From: Pontibacter deserti
GTDB lineage: Bacteria > Bacteroidota > Bacteroidia > Cytophagales > Hymenobacteraceae
Length of the DNA stretch: 64,000 nt
Reading direction: 5' to 3'
Assembly (NCBI RefSeq): GCF_023630255.1
Contig: NZ_JALPRS010000001.1
Span: 1,178,001 to 1,242,000 of the forward strand
Position numbers and translations under genes: made by a program. Shown here in pieces: positions 34,593 to 42,693 of this stretch. How positions within the stretch are numbered: the stretch's first letter is position 1; each line of letters begins with the position of its first letter. The notes under the pieces were generated by a model. It did not search any database. It was not told where the DNA came from and saw nothing but the letters and a program-made list of their open reading frames with translations.

Positions 34593-36626
34593 TTAATCAA
34601 AAAACATCCACTTCAATCCGAAAGTAAAGCTGCGGCGCAGACCTGGATAACCTGGCGTTTCATAATATCCCGGCTCCCAGATATCGTAGTTTACATGCGC
34701 CATCTTCACAAATACATTTACAGTCTTTATATCTGCATTAATGAAAACATCAAATACCGGATAGGTTTTAGTGGTTAGGTTATTTTGCAGGTAAAACTGT
34801 TGCGTAACCGGCATATAGGCATCAGCCCTGTAGCCAGAAGGCAAATACATTTCAACTCCAAGTTGTCCGTAAAGCGCCTTCTTAAAAATGTGCCCCTGGT
34901 AGTATAGTTTAGAATTAACTACCCATTCCGGAATTCGGATCGCAGATGCTTCATCCGTATTTGTATAGTGTACAAAGTTCTCGAAGTGCAGACCGCCAAA
35001 ACGAATGTGTTGCGCTAATTGTCCTTCCAGTAATTGCTGGTTTCCGCTGATTTGTATTGGCCTTGCATCAAAACCATACACTATAAGCCTGCTGATATTG
35101 GTATAAGCTCCGCTTAATCTCAGGAATAATCTGTCGCCGAACTGATGATGCAGCGTTGCCTGACTGCGATCCGTAATGGTTGTTTTAAAATCGTTATTCC
35201 AGGCAAAGTGATTGCTGATGATGCGCTGCTCGATAAATGAAGGTGACTGACGAACTCTAGTCTGAGAGATCTCAAGGCCTTTGAAACGGGCAGCTGCACG
35301 TATTCTATAGTTGTCGACAAGCTGGTATTCGCCTTCGGCCGACAACAGGTATTTATTCTGGTAAAACAGTCGAGCCTGCCCTCCTACGAAAATCTGGTTT
35401 TCAACATCTACTCCGGATACTACTTCGCCTACAGCTGTTGTATCCATTGTTAAAGTCTGGATCGCGCTATAGTTTATTTTCCCATTTCGCTGCTTTACAA
35501 AAGCTTTGTAATAAGATATTTTAGTATTGCCGGTTAAACCAAACTCATTCTCATATTCCCGGTAATTGGTCTTATCCCGTGTGCGGTTGTTGCTGTAAAT
35601 AGTGTCCTGATAAAAATCTAAGGAGCCATCTGCATTATAAGGTATTGCATCATCCTCATAAGTTGTATTCTGACTGCGCCAATCAAAGCGGTGATAAGCT
35701 TTTAAATTTTCACCAGCAATTTTAAGCATATGCAGCAGGTGGTAATTGTGGCGCATTTCATGTGTGGAAGCCTGATTCAGGAATACAAGATCATTCTCGT
35801 ATCTGAATAAGCTGTCTGGCGTGTCGTCTTCATCAGGCTTTACGCCACCTGTTTCTATCTGTTCGTGGTTCAGGTGGGTATAGTTCGCAAACAGGTCATA
35901 CTTATCATTCTTAGATCGGTAATGTGTGAAAGCTCTTACGGCCTGGTTATCAATCAAGCCATCTTCCAGAAGACTGGATGAGCCGATCTGTTTATTCGCG
36001 GAAATAATCTGGTAAGCTACCCCAAAATTGAATTGCTTGGTAATGTTACGGGCATAAATACCTTCAAATATGGTTTCGCCACGCTGCCCCTGCACATAGT
36101 ATAAGTGAGAATATGGCGAACGGGTATCGAAATAATTAATGTTGTTTGGATCGTAAGCATATCGGTCGAACGCATTCTTTCCTAAGCGCACACCTATTCT
36201 GGTAGGTACTTGGTAAAGAAGTGGTTGAGCAGCTGTCCCGACGTTTCCGAGGTGTTGGTAAAAAGAAGTATCCTGAAACCAGTAACGTTGGTTCTGAATA
36301 TTTTGAATAGTAGTGTCTATGCGTTGTTCCTGGTAAGTACCTTCCAGCACATCCCTCTCATAAAGTTGCAAGGTAGTTTTAGGACCGTAAAGTGCACGGG
36401 TGGTATCATCCAGGATACTTCCGGGCTTTTTAACGCGAGCCGTATCCTGCCCGTTTCGGTTAGGTTGCTGTTGCTGCGTGCGCTGTTGCTGTGTATCGCT
36501 CTGAGGTCGGGTCTGCCCCGGTCTTGGTCGTTGCTGATTTGGCCTGTTCTGTATCTGGGCGTAGGTAAGTGTTGAGCCCAGCAGCGCAAGTATAAAAAGG
36601 AATATGGTAAAGCTTTTACTTCTCAC
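34593..36626 (-). CDS. Putative outer-membrane porin (Bacteroidota Porin_10 type)
   Basis: A 677-residue outer-membrane beta-barrel. A signal peptide (SFTIFLFILALLGSTLTYA) is followed by about 45 residues of Gln/Arg/Pro/Asn-rich low-complexity sequence (QNRPNQQRPRPGQTRPQ), then a domain starting KKPGSILDDTTRALYGPKTT and a long series of amphipathic strands ending in RRSFTFGLKWMFFD with the terminal aromatic. SPYSHLYYVQGQRGETIFEG and NFGVAYQIISANKQIGSSSL are typical of the putative porin family. The GTG start at 36626 lies four bases after a perfect TAATTTTG promoter box. Substrate unknown; lpxK lies 60 bases upstream on the same strand. Confidence 0.85.
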   Translation of the reverse strand: MRSKSFTIFLFILALLGSTLTYAQIQNRPNQQRPRPGQTRPQSDTQQQRTQQQQPNRNGQDTARVKKPGSILDDTTRALYGPKTTLQLYERDVLEGTYQEQRIDTTIQNIQNQRYWFQDTSFYQHLGNVGTAAQPLLYQVPTRIGVRLGKNAFDRYAYDPNNINYFDTRSPYSHLYYVQGQRGETIFEGIYARNITKQFNFGVAYQIISANKQIGSSSLLEDGLIDNQAVRAFTHYRSKNDKYDLFANYTHLNHEQIETGGVKPDEDDTPDSLFRYENDLVFLNQASTHEMRHNYHLLHMLKIAGENLKAYHRFDWRSQNTTYEDDAIPYNADGSLDFYQDTIYSNNRTRDKTNYREYENEFGLTGNTKISYYKAFVKQRNGKINYSAIQTLTMDTTAVGEVVSGVDVENQIFVGGQARLFYQNKYLLSAEGEYQLVDNYRIRAAARFKGLEISQTRVRQSPSFIEQRIISNHFAWNNDFKTTITDRSQATLHHQFGDRLFLRLSGAYTNISRLIVYGFDARPIQISGNQQLLEGQLAQHIRFGGLHFENFVHYTNTDEASAIRIPEWVVNSKLYYQGHIFKKALYGQLGVEMYLPSGYRADAYMPVTQQFYLQNNLTTKTYPVFDVFINADIKTVNVFVKMAHVNYDIWEPGYYETPGYPGLRRSFTFGLKWMFFD

Positions 36627-36630
36627 AGTT

Positions 36631-36638
36631 CAAAATTA
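36631..36638 (-). promoter_or_regulatory. TAnnTTTG box four bases before the porin GTG
   Basis: Minus strand TAATTTTG then AACT then GTG, the same spacing as at 27039. Suggests a leaderless or near-leaderless porin mRNA. Confidence 0.5.
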
Positions 36639-36685
36639 GTGTTTTTATTACAACAAACAGCTGCTAACGCCAGAATTGAAAAACT

Positions 36686-37729
36686 CTAACGCTGCAGTGC
36701 TACATGCTGTAATATTAAGTTGTTAAACGCATCACCACCCTCCAGAAAGTATACTTCTATCGGTATAAAGAAAAGTGGTAATTGCTGGATATATTGCTTT
36801 AATTCGCTGTCCATCAGCTTTACGGCATCTTTACGGGTTGTAAGTATAATGGTATCTTCAGGATGTTTCTTTAGCTCCTTGGATAATTGTTCAAGATCAG
36901 TAGTAGTATAGGTGTAATGGTCCGGATATGCTGCGTGGTGAAGCAGCTTAAACTGATGCTCTTTTAAGTATTGTTTAAGCGGTTCGGGGTTAGCTATGCC
37001 TGTAAGTAAAATAATGTGCTTACTTATCTGCGGCGAAACACTGTTCAAAGGCACCAGCTGACCATACCGGAAGCCTGTGAAATAGACAGGCGTACCCGAA
37101 GCGCTATACTTTTGGATACGGTTACGAATACTTTGGATTTCAGATGGCTGTATAGTTGCCGGACATTTGCTTACAATAATAGCATCAGCCCGTTTAGCAC
37201 CATGTTTAGATTCACGAAGCAAGCCAGCTGGTAGTATATGGTCTTTGTAAAATAAGCGGGTATAATCTGTAATGAGCAGGTTCAGCGATGGTTGTATAGC
37301 CCGGTGCTGCATGGCATCATCTAGTACTATAACGTCAGGTTTGGGAGATAACTTCAGGAACTGCTCCACTCCTTCAACCCTGTCTTCGCAAACAGCCACC
37401 TGCACATCCGGGAAATCTGAATGATACTGGTAAGGTTCGTCTCCTATAGTAGCAGCTGTTGCTTTTGAATCAGCAAGTATAAATCCTTTAGTTAAGCGCT
37501 TATACCCACGGCTAAGGGTAGCCACTTTATACTTCTGAAGCAGCCGCAACAGGTACTCCACGTGAGGTGTTTTACCGGTTCCGCCAACTGTTAAATTACC
37601 CACTGCAATTACAGGCAGGTTAAACTTACGCGATGCAAACAAGCCGTGGTCGTAGGCCGTATTCCGGAGCGACGTTATGCCACCATACAACGCAGCAATT
37701 GGCCAGAGCAACAGTTTCAGTTTATCCAT
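36686..37729 (-). CDS. lpxK: Tetraacyldisaccharide 4'-kinase
   Basis: Phosphorylates the 4' position of the lipid A precursor at the inner face of the inner membrane. From the ATG at 37729 (MDKLKLLLWPIAALYGGITS) the protein has 347 residues: an N-terminal membrane-associated helix, the Walker A PVIAVGNLTVGGTGKTPHVE YL at about 42-63, VATLSRGYKRLTKGF, ATIGDEPYQYHSDFPDVQVA VCEDR, PDVIVLDDAMQHRAIQPSLN and LRESKHGAKRADAIIVSKCP. These are all LpxK landmarks. The longer frame reaching 37813 overlaps the divergent nif3-like gene and is rejected. A perfect promoter box sits 19 bases upstream. Confidence 0.95.
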   Translation of the reverse strand: MDKLKLLLWPIAALYGGITSLRNTAYDHGLFASRKFNLPVIAVGNLTVGGTGKTPHVEYLLRLLQKYKVATLSRGYKRLTKGFILADSKATAATIGDEPYQYHSDFPDVQVAVCEDRVEGVEQFLKLSPKPDVIVLDDAMQHRAIQPSLNLLITDYTRLFYKDHILPAGLLRESKHGAKRADAIIVSKCPATIQPSEIQSIRNRIQKYSASGTPVYFTGFRYGQLVPLNSVSPQISKHIILLTGIANPEPLKQYLKEHQFKLLHHAAYPDHYTYTTTDLEQLSKELKKHPEDTIILTTRKDAVKLMDSELKQYIQQLPLFFIPIEVYFLEGGDAFNNLILQHVALQR

Positions 37730-37747
37730 GTATGTTTGTAACGGAAG

Positions 37748-37755
37748 CAAATTTA
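37748..37755 (-). promoter_or_regulatory. TAnnTTTG -7 box of lpxK
   Basis: Minus strand TAAATTTG, 18 bases before the ATG at 37729. Confidence 0.55.
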
Positions 37756-37806
37756 AAATTAATTTTAACGCCTGACTAAGGCAATATAAAATATAACCGG
37801 AATCTG

Positions 37807-38907
37807 ATGCCAAAGATTAAAGATATAGTTCGTGTACTGGAACAATATGCTCCACTCCCTTACCAGGAAAGCTACGATAATGCCGGCTTACAAACGGGAA
37901 ATCCTGTTGATGATGTTACCGGTGTGCTGCTCTGTCTGGACTGCACAGAAGCTGTACTGGATGAAGCAATAGAAAAAGGCTGTAACATGGTGGTAGCCCA
38001 TCACCCGGTTATTTTTAAAGGTATAAAAACACTGACAGGAAAAAATTATGTGGAGCGTACTATTATAAAAGCCATACAGCAGAACATAGCTATTTATGCA
38101 TCGCACACTAACCTGGATAGCGTGCACAATGGCGTTAATGCTAAAATTGCAGAGAAACTGGAACTGCAAAACATTAAAGTCCTTTCCAAGAAACCCCACA
38201 CGTTAATGCAACTGGTTTTCTTTGTGCCCGTTGATGACACCGAAAAAGTGTTGAAAGCTGTGCACGAAGCAGGGGCCGGACAAATTGGTGAATACAGCAA
38301 CTGTAGTTTCCAGGTGCAGGGTACCGGCCGCTTTACGCCTTCAGAGAATGCTGATCCAACTATAGGTGAACCCGGCAAACCAGAGCAGGTACAGGAAAAC
38401 AGAGTTGAGATGGTTTTTCCAGCGTACCTGCAGCATAAAGTAATGGACGCACTGTTAAAAGCGCATCCTTATGAAGAAGTGGCGCACTATCTAACTATAC
38501 TTGAAAACCCGAACCAGGAAGTTGGAATAGGTATGGTAGGTGAATTGGAAAACCCATTAACGGAAGAGCAGTTCTTGGCTTACCTGAAAGAAAAAATGAA
38601 GCTGCAGGGCCTGCGCTATACTTCTATTGGAAATAAACAAATAAAAAAAGTAGCCCTCTGTGGTGGAGCCGGAAGCTTTTTAATTAAAGATGCCATACGT
38701 TCCGGGGCTGATGCTTTTGTGACCGGAGATGTAAAATACCATGAGTTTTTTGATGCGGAAGGCAGGTTAATGATTGCCGATATCGGGCATTATGAAAGCG
38801 AAGTATTTACAAAGGAAATTTTTTATGATACTATATCGAAAAACTTTCCTAATTTTGCAGTCTATTTATCCGAAATAAACACAAACCCTATCAGATACAC
38901 CTATTAA
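37807..38907 (+). CDS. Nif3-like dinuclear metal centre protein
   Basis: A 366-residue member of the NIF3/YbgI family, a toroidal hexamer with a di-metal site; family members have been proposed to act as GTP cyclohydrolase-like or phosphatase enzymes, but the role is unsettled. Seen: LPYQESYDNAGLQTGNPVDD, MVVAHHPVIFKGIK with metal ligands H65-H66, IAIYASHTNLDSVHNGVNAK, a central PII-like insert at about 125-225 (as in bacterial long NIF3) and the closing VALCGGAGSFLIKDAIRSGA DAFVTGDVKYHEFFDA and ADIGHYESE. It is followed three bases later by the zinc-ribbon gene, a pairing common in bacteria. Confidence 0.93.
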   Translation: MPKIKDIVRVLEQYAPLPYQESYDNAGLQTGNPVDDVTGVLLCLDCTEAVLDEAIEKGCNMVVAHHPVIFKGIKTLTGKNYVERTIIKAIQQNIAIYASHTNLDSVHNGVNAKIAEKLELQNIKVLSKKPHTLMQLVFFVPVDDTEKVLKAVHEAGAGQIGEYSNCSFQVQGTGRFTPSENADPTIGEPGKPEQVQENRVEMVFPAYLQHKVMDALLKAHPYEEVAHYLTILENPNQEVGIGMVGELENPLTEEQFLAYLKEKMKLQGLRYTSIGNKQIKKVALCGGAGSFLIKDAIRSGADAFVTGDVKYHEFFDAEGRLMIADIGHYESEVFTKEIFYDTISKNFPNFAVYLSEINTNPIRYTY

Positions 38908-38910
38908 TAC

Positions 38911-39642
38911 ATGGAAAGTACGGTAGCCAGCAAATTGGAAGCATTACTAAAGCTTCAGAGCATCGATTCGCAGCTTGATGAAATTAGACGCGTAAGGGGC
39001 GACCTGCCCGAAGAGGTTCAAGACCTTGAAGATGAAATTGAAGGCTACGAGGTGCGTGTTCGCAAGTTTGATGATGAAGTTGCAGGTTTGAACGATTCAA
39101 TCGCTCAGCGCAAACAAGCCATTAAAGACTCAGAATCACTTATCCGTAAGTATGAAGACCAGCAGCAGAATGTACGCAACAACCGTGAGTACGATGCTAT
39201 CACCAAAGAGATAGAACTGCAGAAGCTGGAAATTCAGGTTTCTGAAAAGAAGATCAGAGAAGCACATTACCAGATCGAGCAGAAAATTGCTGAGATCGAA
39301 GGTACTAAGAACCGCCTGGAAGAGCGTCGTAAAGACCTTGACAACAAGAAGCACGAATTAGATCAGATCGTTTCTGAAAGCGAAGAAGAAGAAAACAAGT
39401 TAGAGCAGGAAAGAGATACAGCTTCTCATGACATTGAAGAGCGTCTGCTTACTGCCTACAACCGTATTCGTAAAAACGTGCGTAACGGTCTTGCTGTAGT
39501 TCAGGTAAAGCGTGATGCTTGCGGTGGTTGCTTTAACACTGTTCCGCCTCAGCGCCAGGCTGACATTGCAGCTCAGAAAAAAGTAATCGTATGCGAGCAC
39601 TGCGGCCGTATTCTGGCTGGTGTGGAGCAGCGTGTATTCTAA
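38911..39642 (+). CDS. C4-type zinc-ribbon coiled-coil protein (DUF164)
   Basis: A 243-residue cytoplasmic protein: residues 1-195 are a long antiparallel coiled coil (LEALLKLQSIDSQLDEIRRV, EIELQKLEIQVSEKKIREAH), and the end is a zinc ribbon with two Cys pairs (DACGGCFNTV and VIVCEHCGRIL). This is the DUF164 family, whose members in other bacteria bridge secretion or flagellar components, but no general function is settled. It starts three bases after the nif3-like stop, so translational coupling is likely. A terminator follows the stop and overlaps the next gene's start region. Confidence 0.9.
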   Translation: MESTVASKLEALLKLQSIDSQLDEIRRVRGDLPEEVQDLEDEIEGYEVRVRKFDDEVAGLNDSIAQRKQAIKDSESLIRKYEDQQQNVRNNREYDAITKEIELQKLEIQVSEKKIREAHYQIEQKIAEIEGTKNRLEERRKDLDNKKHELDQIVSESEEEENKLEQERDTASHDIEERLLTAYNRIRKNVRNGLAVVQVKRDACGGCFNTVPPQRQADIAAQKKVIVCEHCGRILAGVEQRVF

Positions 39643-39651
39643 TTCAGAAAA

Positions 39652-41163
39652 TTGCGCGTTAATCGCTTACATAGAATATTAAAAAGGATGGCTCAACCCC
39701 ATCCTTTTTTTTTGTTGCTGGTTATACTTTGCCTGCACCAGCCCTCCTATGCCATTTCTGGTCTTAATACCTCGTTAACAAAAGCTTACTCCGAATCTCT
39801 CAAGTTAAAGCTCGAAACCAGCAGATCTATACTTCAGAAAGAACTGAAAAAGACCGAAAAGAATGCTGTAACGCACCTTATATCTAACTACAATGATTTT
39901 CTAAAGATTTGTGCAGAGCAAAACCAGTCAACTATAGAGAAACTTGTTGATGCGCAGGAAGCCCGGTTAGAGACGCTTGATGATCTCAAGGAAGAATCTG
40001 CTTGGATAGATTATACTAAAGCCGAAGTAAGAGCACAACTGGCCATGAGTGAGTTGCTTTTTGGCAACCGTGTAGCAGCAGCCTGGCATTTCAGGAAAGC
40101 ATACCTACAGTTCCAGGATAATGCAAAAAAGTATCCGGACTTTATACCTAACCGCAAAACATTAGGTGTAATGCAGGTACTGCTTGGTTCGGTTCCTGAT
40201 CAGTATAAGTGGTTCCTGAATATTATAGGCATGGGTGGTAATACAGCTGTAGGTCTTAAAAACTTACGCATAGCTGCTCAGGAACCAAACCTTTTCCAGA
40301 ACGAAGCTAAGCTACTTTATGCGCTACTCCTGCAACTACTAGATGAAGACAATGCAAAGTCAACACTCAAGCAAAGTATAGCATTGGTTAAAGAACAACC
40401 GGATAACTTGTTGTTCAATTTTGTAGCAACCTTGCTGCATAAAAAAGCTAAAATGGCTGACGCAGCCTTGCAAATTTACCTGCAACGCCCAGTTGGCAAT
40501 TACTATACTTCGTTTCCATACATGCACCACCTTGCAGCCGATCTATACCTGTTCCGCGGTAATTATGATGCTTCTGTAAGAGAAAACCTGCACTTCCTGA
40601 AGCAGCACAAAGGCATCCATTATTTAAAGGCTGCCAACTATAAACTATACCTGGCTTACTGGCTAAGTAACCACAAACCACAAGCAAAATGGCATTACCA
40701 GCAAATAAGGCAAGTAGGTACAGCTGTAACAGAAGAAGATAATTACGCAGAAAAGTTTGTTACCCGAAACGAGCAGCCTAACCGCTACCTGATGCTGGCA
40801 CGCCTGCACTCGGATGGCGGTTATTTTGAGCAGGCGCAGAAAGAAGTTTCAAAATTAGATATAACTGAGGAGACACCGCTACCTGTACGTGCCGAATACT
40901 ACTACCGAAAGGCCCGCATCTACCACGGGCAACAGCAGCTGGAACAGGCTAAAAAATTCTATAATGCAACTATAAGTACCTGTACTGAAGAACCTTTATA
41001 CTTTTCAGCTCATGCAGCACTTCAGAGTGGTTACATCTATCAGCAACAAAAGAATTACGATTTAGCCAGAAGCTATTACCAGCAAGCCATTAAGTATAGC
41101 AACCATGCCTATAAGAACAGTATACAGGCTAAAGCCAAATTAGCACTTACTACACTTCCCTAG
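39652..41163 (+). CDS. Secreted TPR-repeat protein
   Basis: Function unknown. A 503-residue helical repeat protein with a signal peptide ending QPSYA. I prefer the TTG at 39652, since RVNRLHRILKRMAQPHPFFL gives the basic n-region that a Sec signal needs; the ATG at 39688 (MAQPHPFFLLL) lacks it and lies inside a terminator stem. TPR-like units are visible throughout, clearest at the end (LEQAKKFYNATISTCTEEPL YFSAHAALQSGYIYQQQKNY then SYYQQAIKYSNHAYKNSIQA). The protein probably resides in the periplasm. It sits between the zinc-ribbon gene and pabB with gaps of 9 bases on each side, suggesting one operon interrupted by the terminator. Confidence 0.78.
   Translation: MRVNRLHRILKRMAQPHPFFLLLVILCLHQPSYAISGLNTSLTKAYSESLKLKLETSRSILQKELKKTEKNAVTHLISNYNDFLKICAEQNQSTIEKLVDAQEARLETLDDLKEESAWIDYTKAEVRAQLAMSELLFGNRVAAAWHFRKAYLQFQDNAKKYPDFIPNRKTLGVMQVLLGSVPDQYKWFLNIIGMGGNTAVGLKNLRIAAQEPNLFQNEAKLLYALLLQLLDEDNAKSTLKQSIALVKEQPDNLLFNFVATLLHKKAKMADAALQIYLQRPVGNYYTSFPYMHHLAADLYLFRGNYDASVRENLHFLKQHKGIHYLKAANYKLYLAYWLSNHKPQAKWHYQQIRQVGTAVTEEDNYAEKFVTRNEQPNRYLMLARLHSDGGYFEQAQKEVSKLDITEETPLPVRAEYYYRKARIYHGQQQLEQAKKFYNATISTCTEEPLYFSAHAALQSGYIYQQQKNYDLARSYYQQAIKYSNHAYKNSIQAKAKLALTTLP
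39681..39713 (+). terminator. Terminator overlapping the start of the TPR gene
   Basis: AAAAAGGATGG (39681-39691) - CTCAACC - CCATCCTTTTT (39699-39709) with T continuing to 39713, nine T in all. The ATG at 39688 is inside the left arm and the T-run encodes Phe-Phe. A textbook terminator in position to end nif3 / zinc-ribbon transcripts, yet within the next reading frame. Confidence 0.85.
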
Positions 41164-41172
41164 TTATACCTT

Positions 41173-42456
41173 ATGCCGCTGCTAGATATTAACTATAAAG
41201 ACCTGCCTGTTTCTCCGGAAGAATTACGCCTGAAGGCTCTCTCCTGGGCTGATGCGTTTCCGTTAGCAGCTTATTATTATGATCACCAGATCCCTTACCC
41301 ACATCAGGGCTTCACTCACATGCTGGCTGTATCAGGTGGAGCAACTATAACTTTTGATCCTACAACTCCTTTTAAAAGTCTGCGGCAGGAACTGAATAAA
41401 GAAAAGATGTTGTGCGGATATTTAGGGTATGATCTAAAGAATAATATTGAAAACCTAGAAAGTAAGAACTTTGATGGGCTGTGCTTCCCGCCAATTTTAT
41501 TCTTCCAGCCGGAAATCATTTTATACTTTAATGAAGTAACTATAAGTATAGAATACTCAGATGATTATACTCAAAACATTCTGGCAAATATATTGGCTAC
41601 TCCGGCAGCGCAACAGGCCAAACCGGAAGGCATAAAAATTCAGCAACGTGTGTCTAAGGAAGAATATGTTGCGCAGGTTGAAAAGGTAAGGCAACATATA
41701 TTGGAGGGTAATGTGTATGAGCTGAACTATTGCATTGAGTTCTTTGCCGAAAAAGCTTCGATAAATCCACTAGCTTTATACCTGGCGTTATCAGAGGTTT
41801 CTCCTACTCCTTTTTCAGGTTATCTTAAATTTGAAGACAAGTATTTGCTTTGCGCCTCCCCTGAACGTTTCCTGAAAAAGCAAGGTCCAACTATAGTTTC
41901 ACAGCCCATAAAAGGAACTATAAAACGCGGCAAAACCGAAGCTGAAGATGAACAGCTCCGTAAGCGCCTGCGCCACGACGAAAAAGAACTCGCCGAGAAT
42001 ATGATGATCGTGGATCTGGTGCGTAATGACCTGAGCCGCTCCTGCTCTACGGGCTCTGTTAAAGTGGAAGAAATGTTCGGTATCTATGGTTTCCGGCAGG
42101 TATGGCAAATGATCTCAACGATAGTTGGAAGTATAAAACCCGGCAATGATTTAGTAGCTGTGTTATTAGGTGCTTTTCCCATGGGAAGTATGACCGGTGC
42201 TCCCAAAATAAGCGCCATGCAGATCATAGAAGAGGTTGAAAAAACTAAACGTAGTCTCTATTCAGGCGCATTTGGTTACATTACTCCTATCCAAGACTAT
42301 GACTTTAATGTGGTCATCAGAAGCATACAGTATAATGCTGCAGAAAAGTACCTTTCTTTTATGGTTGGCAGCGCCATCACCTACGACTCCGTCCCTGAAC
42401 GCGAATACGAAGAATGCCTGCTGAAAGCACAGGCTATCCTTAAGGTTCTTAGTTAG
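41173..42456 (+). CDS. pabB: Aminodeoxychorismate synthase component I
   Basis: Chorismate-using enzyme that, with a glutamine amidotransferase, makes 4-amino-4-deoxychorismate for folate. The 427-residue product has the chorismate-binding fold in its C-terminal two thirds: SKEEYVAQVEKVRQHILEGN VYELN, SPTPFSGYLKF, PIKGTIKRG at 245-253, ENMMIVDLVRNDLSR, GAFPMGSMTGAPKISAMQII EEVE, RSLYSGAFGYI and GSAITYDSVPEREYEE. The Lys in PIKGT (K247) is the nucleophile that separates PabB from anthranilate synthase, where the motif is P-I/L-A-G-T. The PabA partner is not adjacent; a PabC-like gene is at 5,480. It follows the TPR gene by nine bases. Confidence 0.9.
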   Translation: MPLLDINYKDLPVSPEELRLKALSWADAFPLAAYYYDHQIPYPHQGFTHMLAVSGGATITFDPTTPFKSLRQELNKEKMLCGYLGYDLKNNIENLESKNFDGLCFPPILFFQPEIILYFNEVTISIEYSDDYTQNILANILATPAAQQAKPEGIKIQQRVSKEEYVAQVEKVRQHILEGNVYELNYCIEFFAEKASINPLALYLALSEVSPTPFSGYLKFEDKYLLCASPERFLKKQGPTIVSQPIKGTIKRGKTEAEDEQLRKRLRHDEKELAENMMIVDLVRNDLSRSCSTGSVKVEEMFGIYGFRQVWQMISTIVGSIKPGNDLVAVLLGAFPMGSMTGAPKISAMQIIEEVEKTKRSLYSGAFGYITPIQDYDFNVVIRSIQYNAAEKYLSFMVGSAITYDSVPEREYEECLLKAQAILKVLS

Positions 42457-42477
42457 ACCGTTCACTGCGCTTTCAAA

Positions 42478-42640
42478 TTAAGTATTATGAATTAGAAATT
42501 ATGAATTGGAGTTATAGTTATGAATTGTAAGTAGCAGGAAACTATAGCTTTATAGTTTATAACCAGTTAAGTATATCTTCCTCGCAATTTAAAATTCATA
42601 ATTCTTAATTTGTAATTCATAATTATCTCCTGCCATTCTG
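42478..42640. repeat. Longest word-repeat hairpin spacer (TTATGAATT / AATTCATAA)
   Basis: The left half repeats ATTATGAATTAGAAATTATG and TTATGAATTG, the right half AATTCATAATTCTTAATTTG and AATTCATAATTA, the inverted word. AGCAGGA (left) pairs with TCCTGCC (right) outside or inside this stem. Several TATAGTT copies lie between. It ends about 25 bases before the miaB promoter. Confidence 0.6.
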
Positions 42641-42664
42641 TCACGATTATAAAACGGAATGTAG

Positions 42665-42672
42665 TATATTTG
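42665..42672 (+). promoter_or_regulatory. TAnnTTTG -7 box of miaB
   Basis: TATATTTG, exact match, 21 bases before the ATG at 42694. It overlaps the TTG of a longer reading frame, which rules that start out. Confidence 0.65.
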
Positions 42673-42693
42673 CAGCTGAAAGAGTTTATTAGC

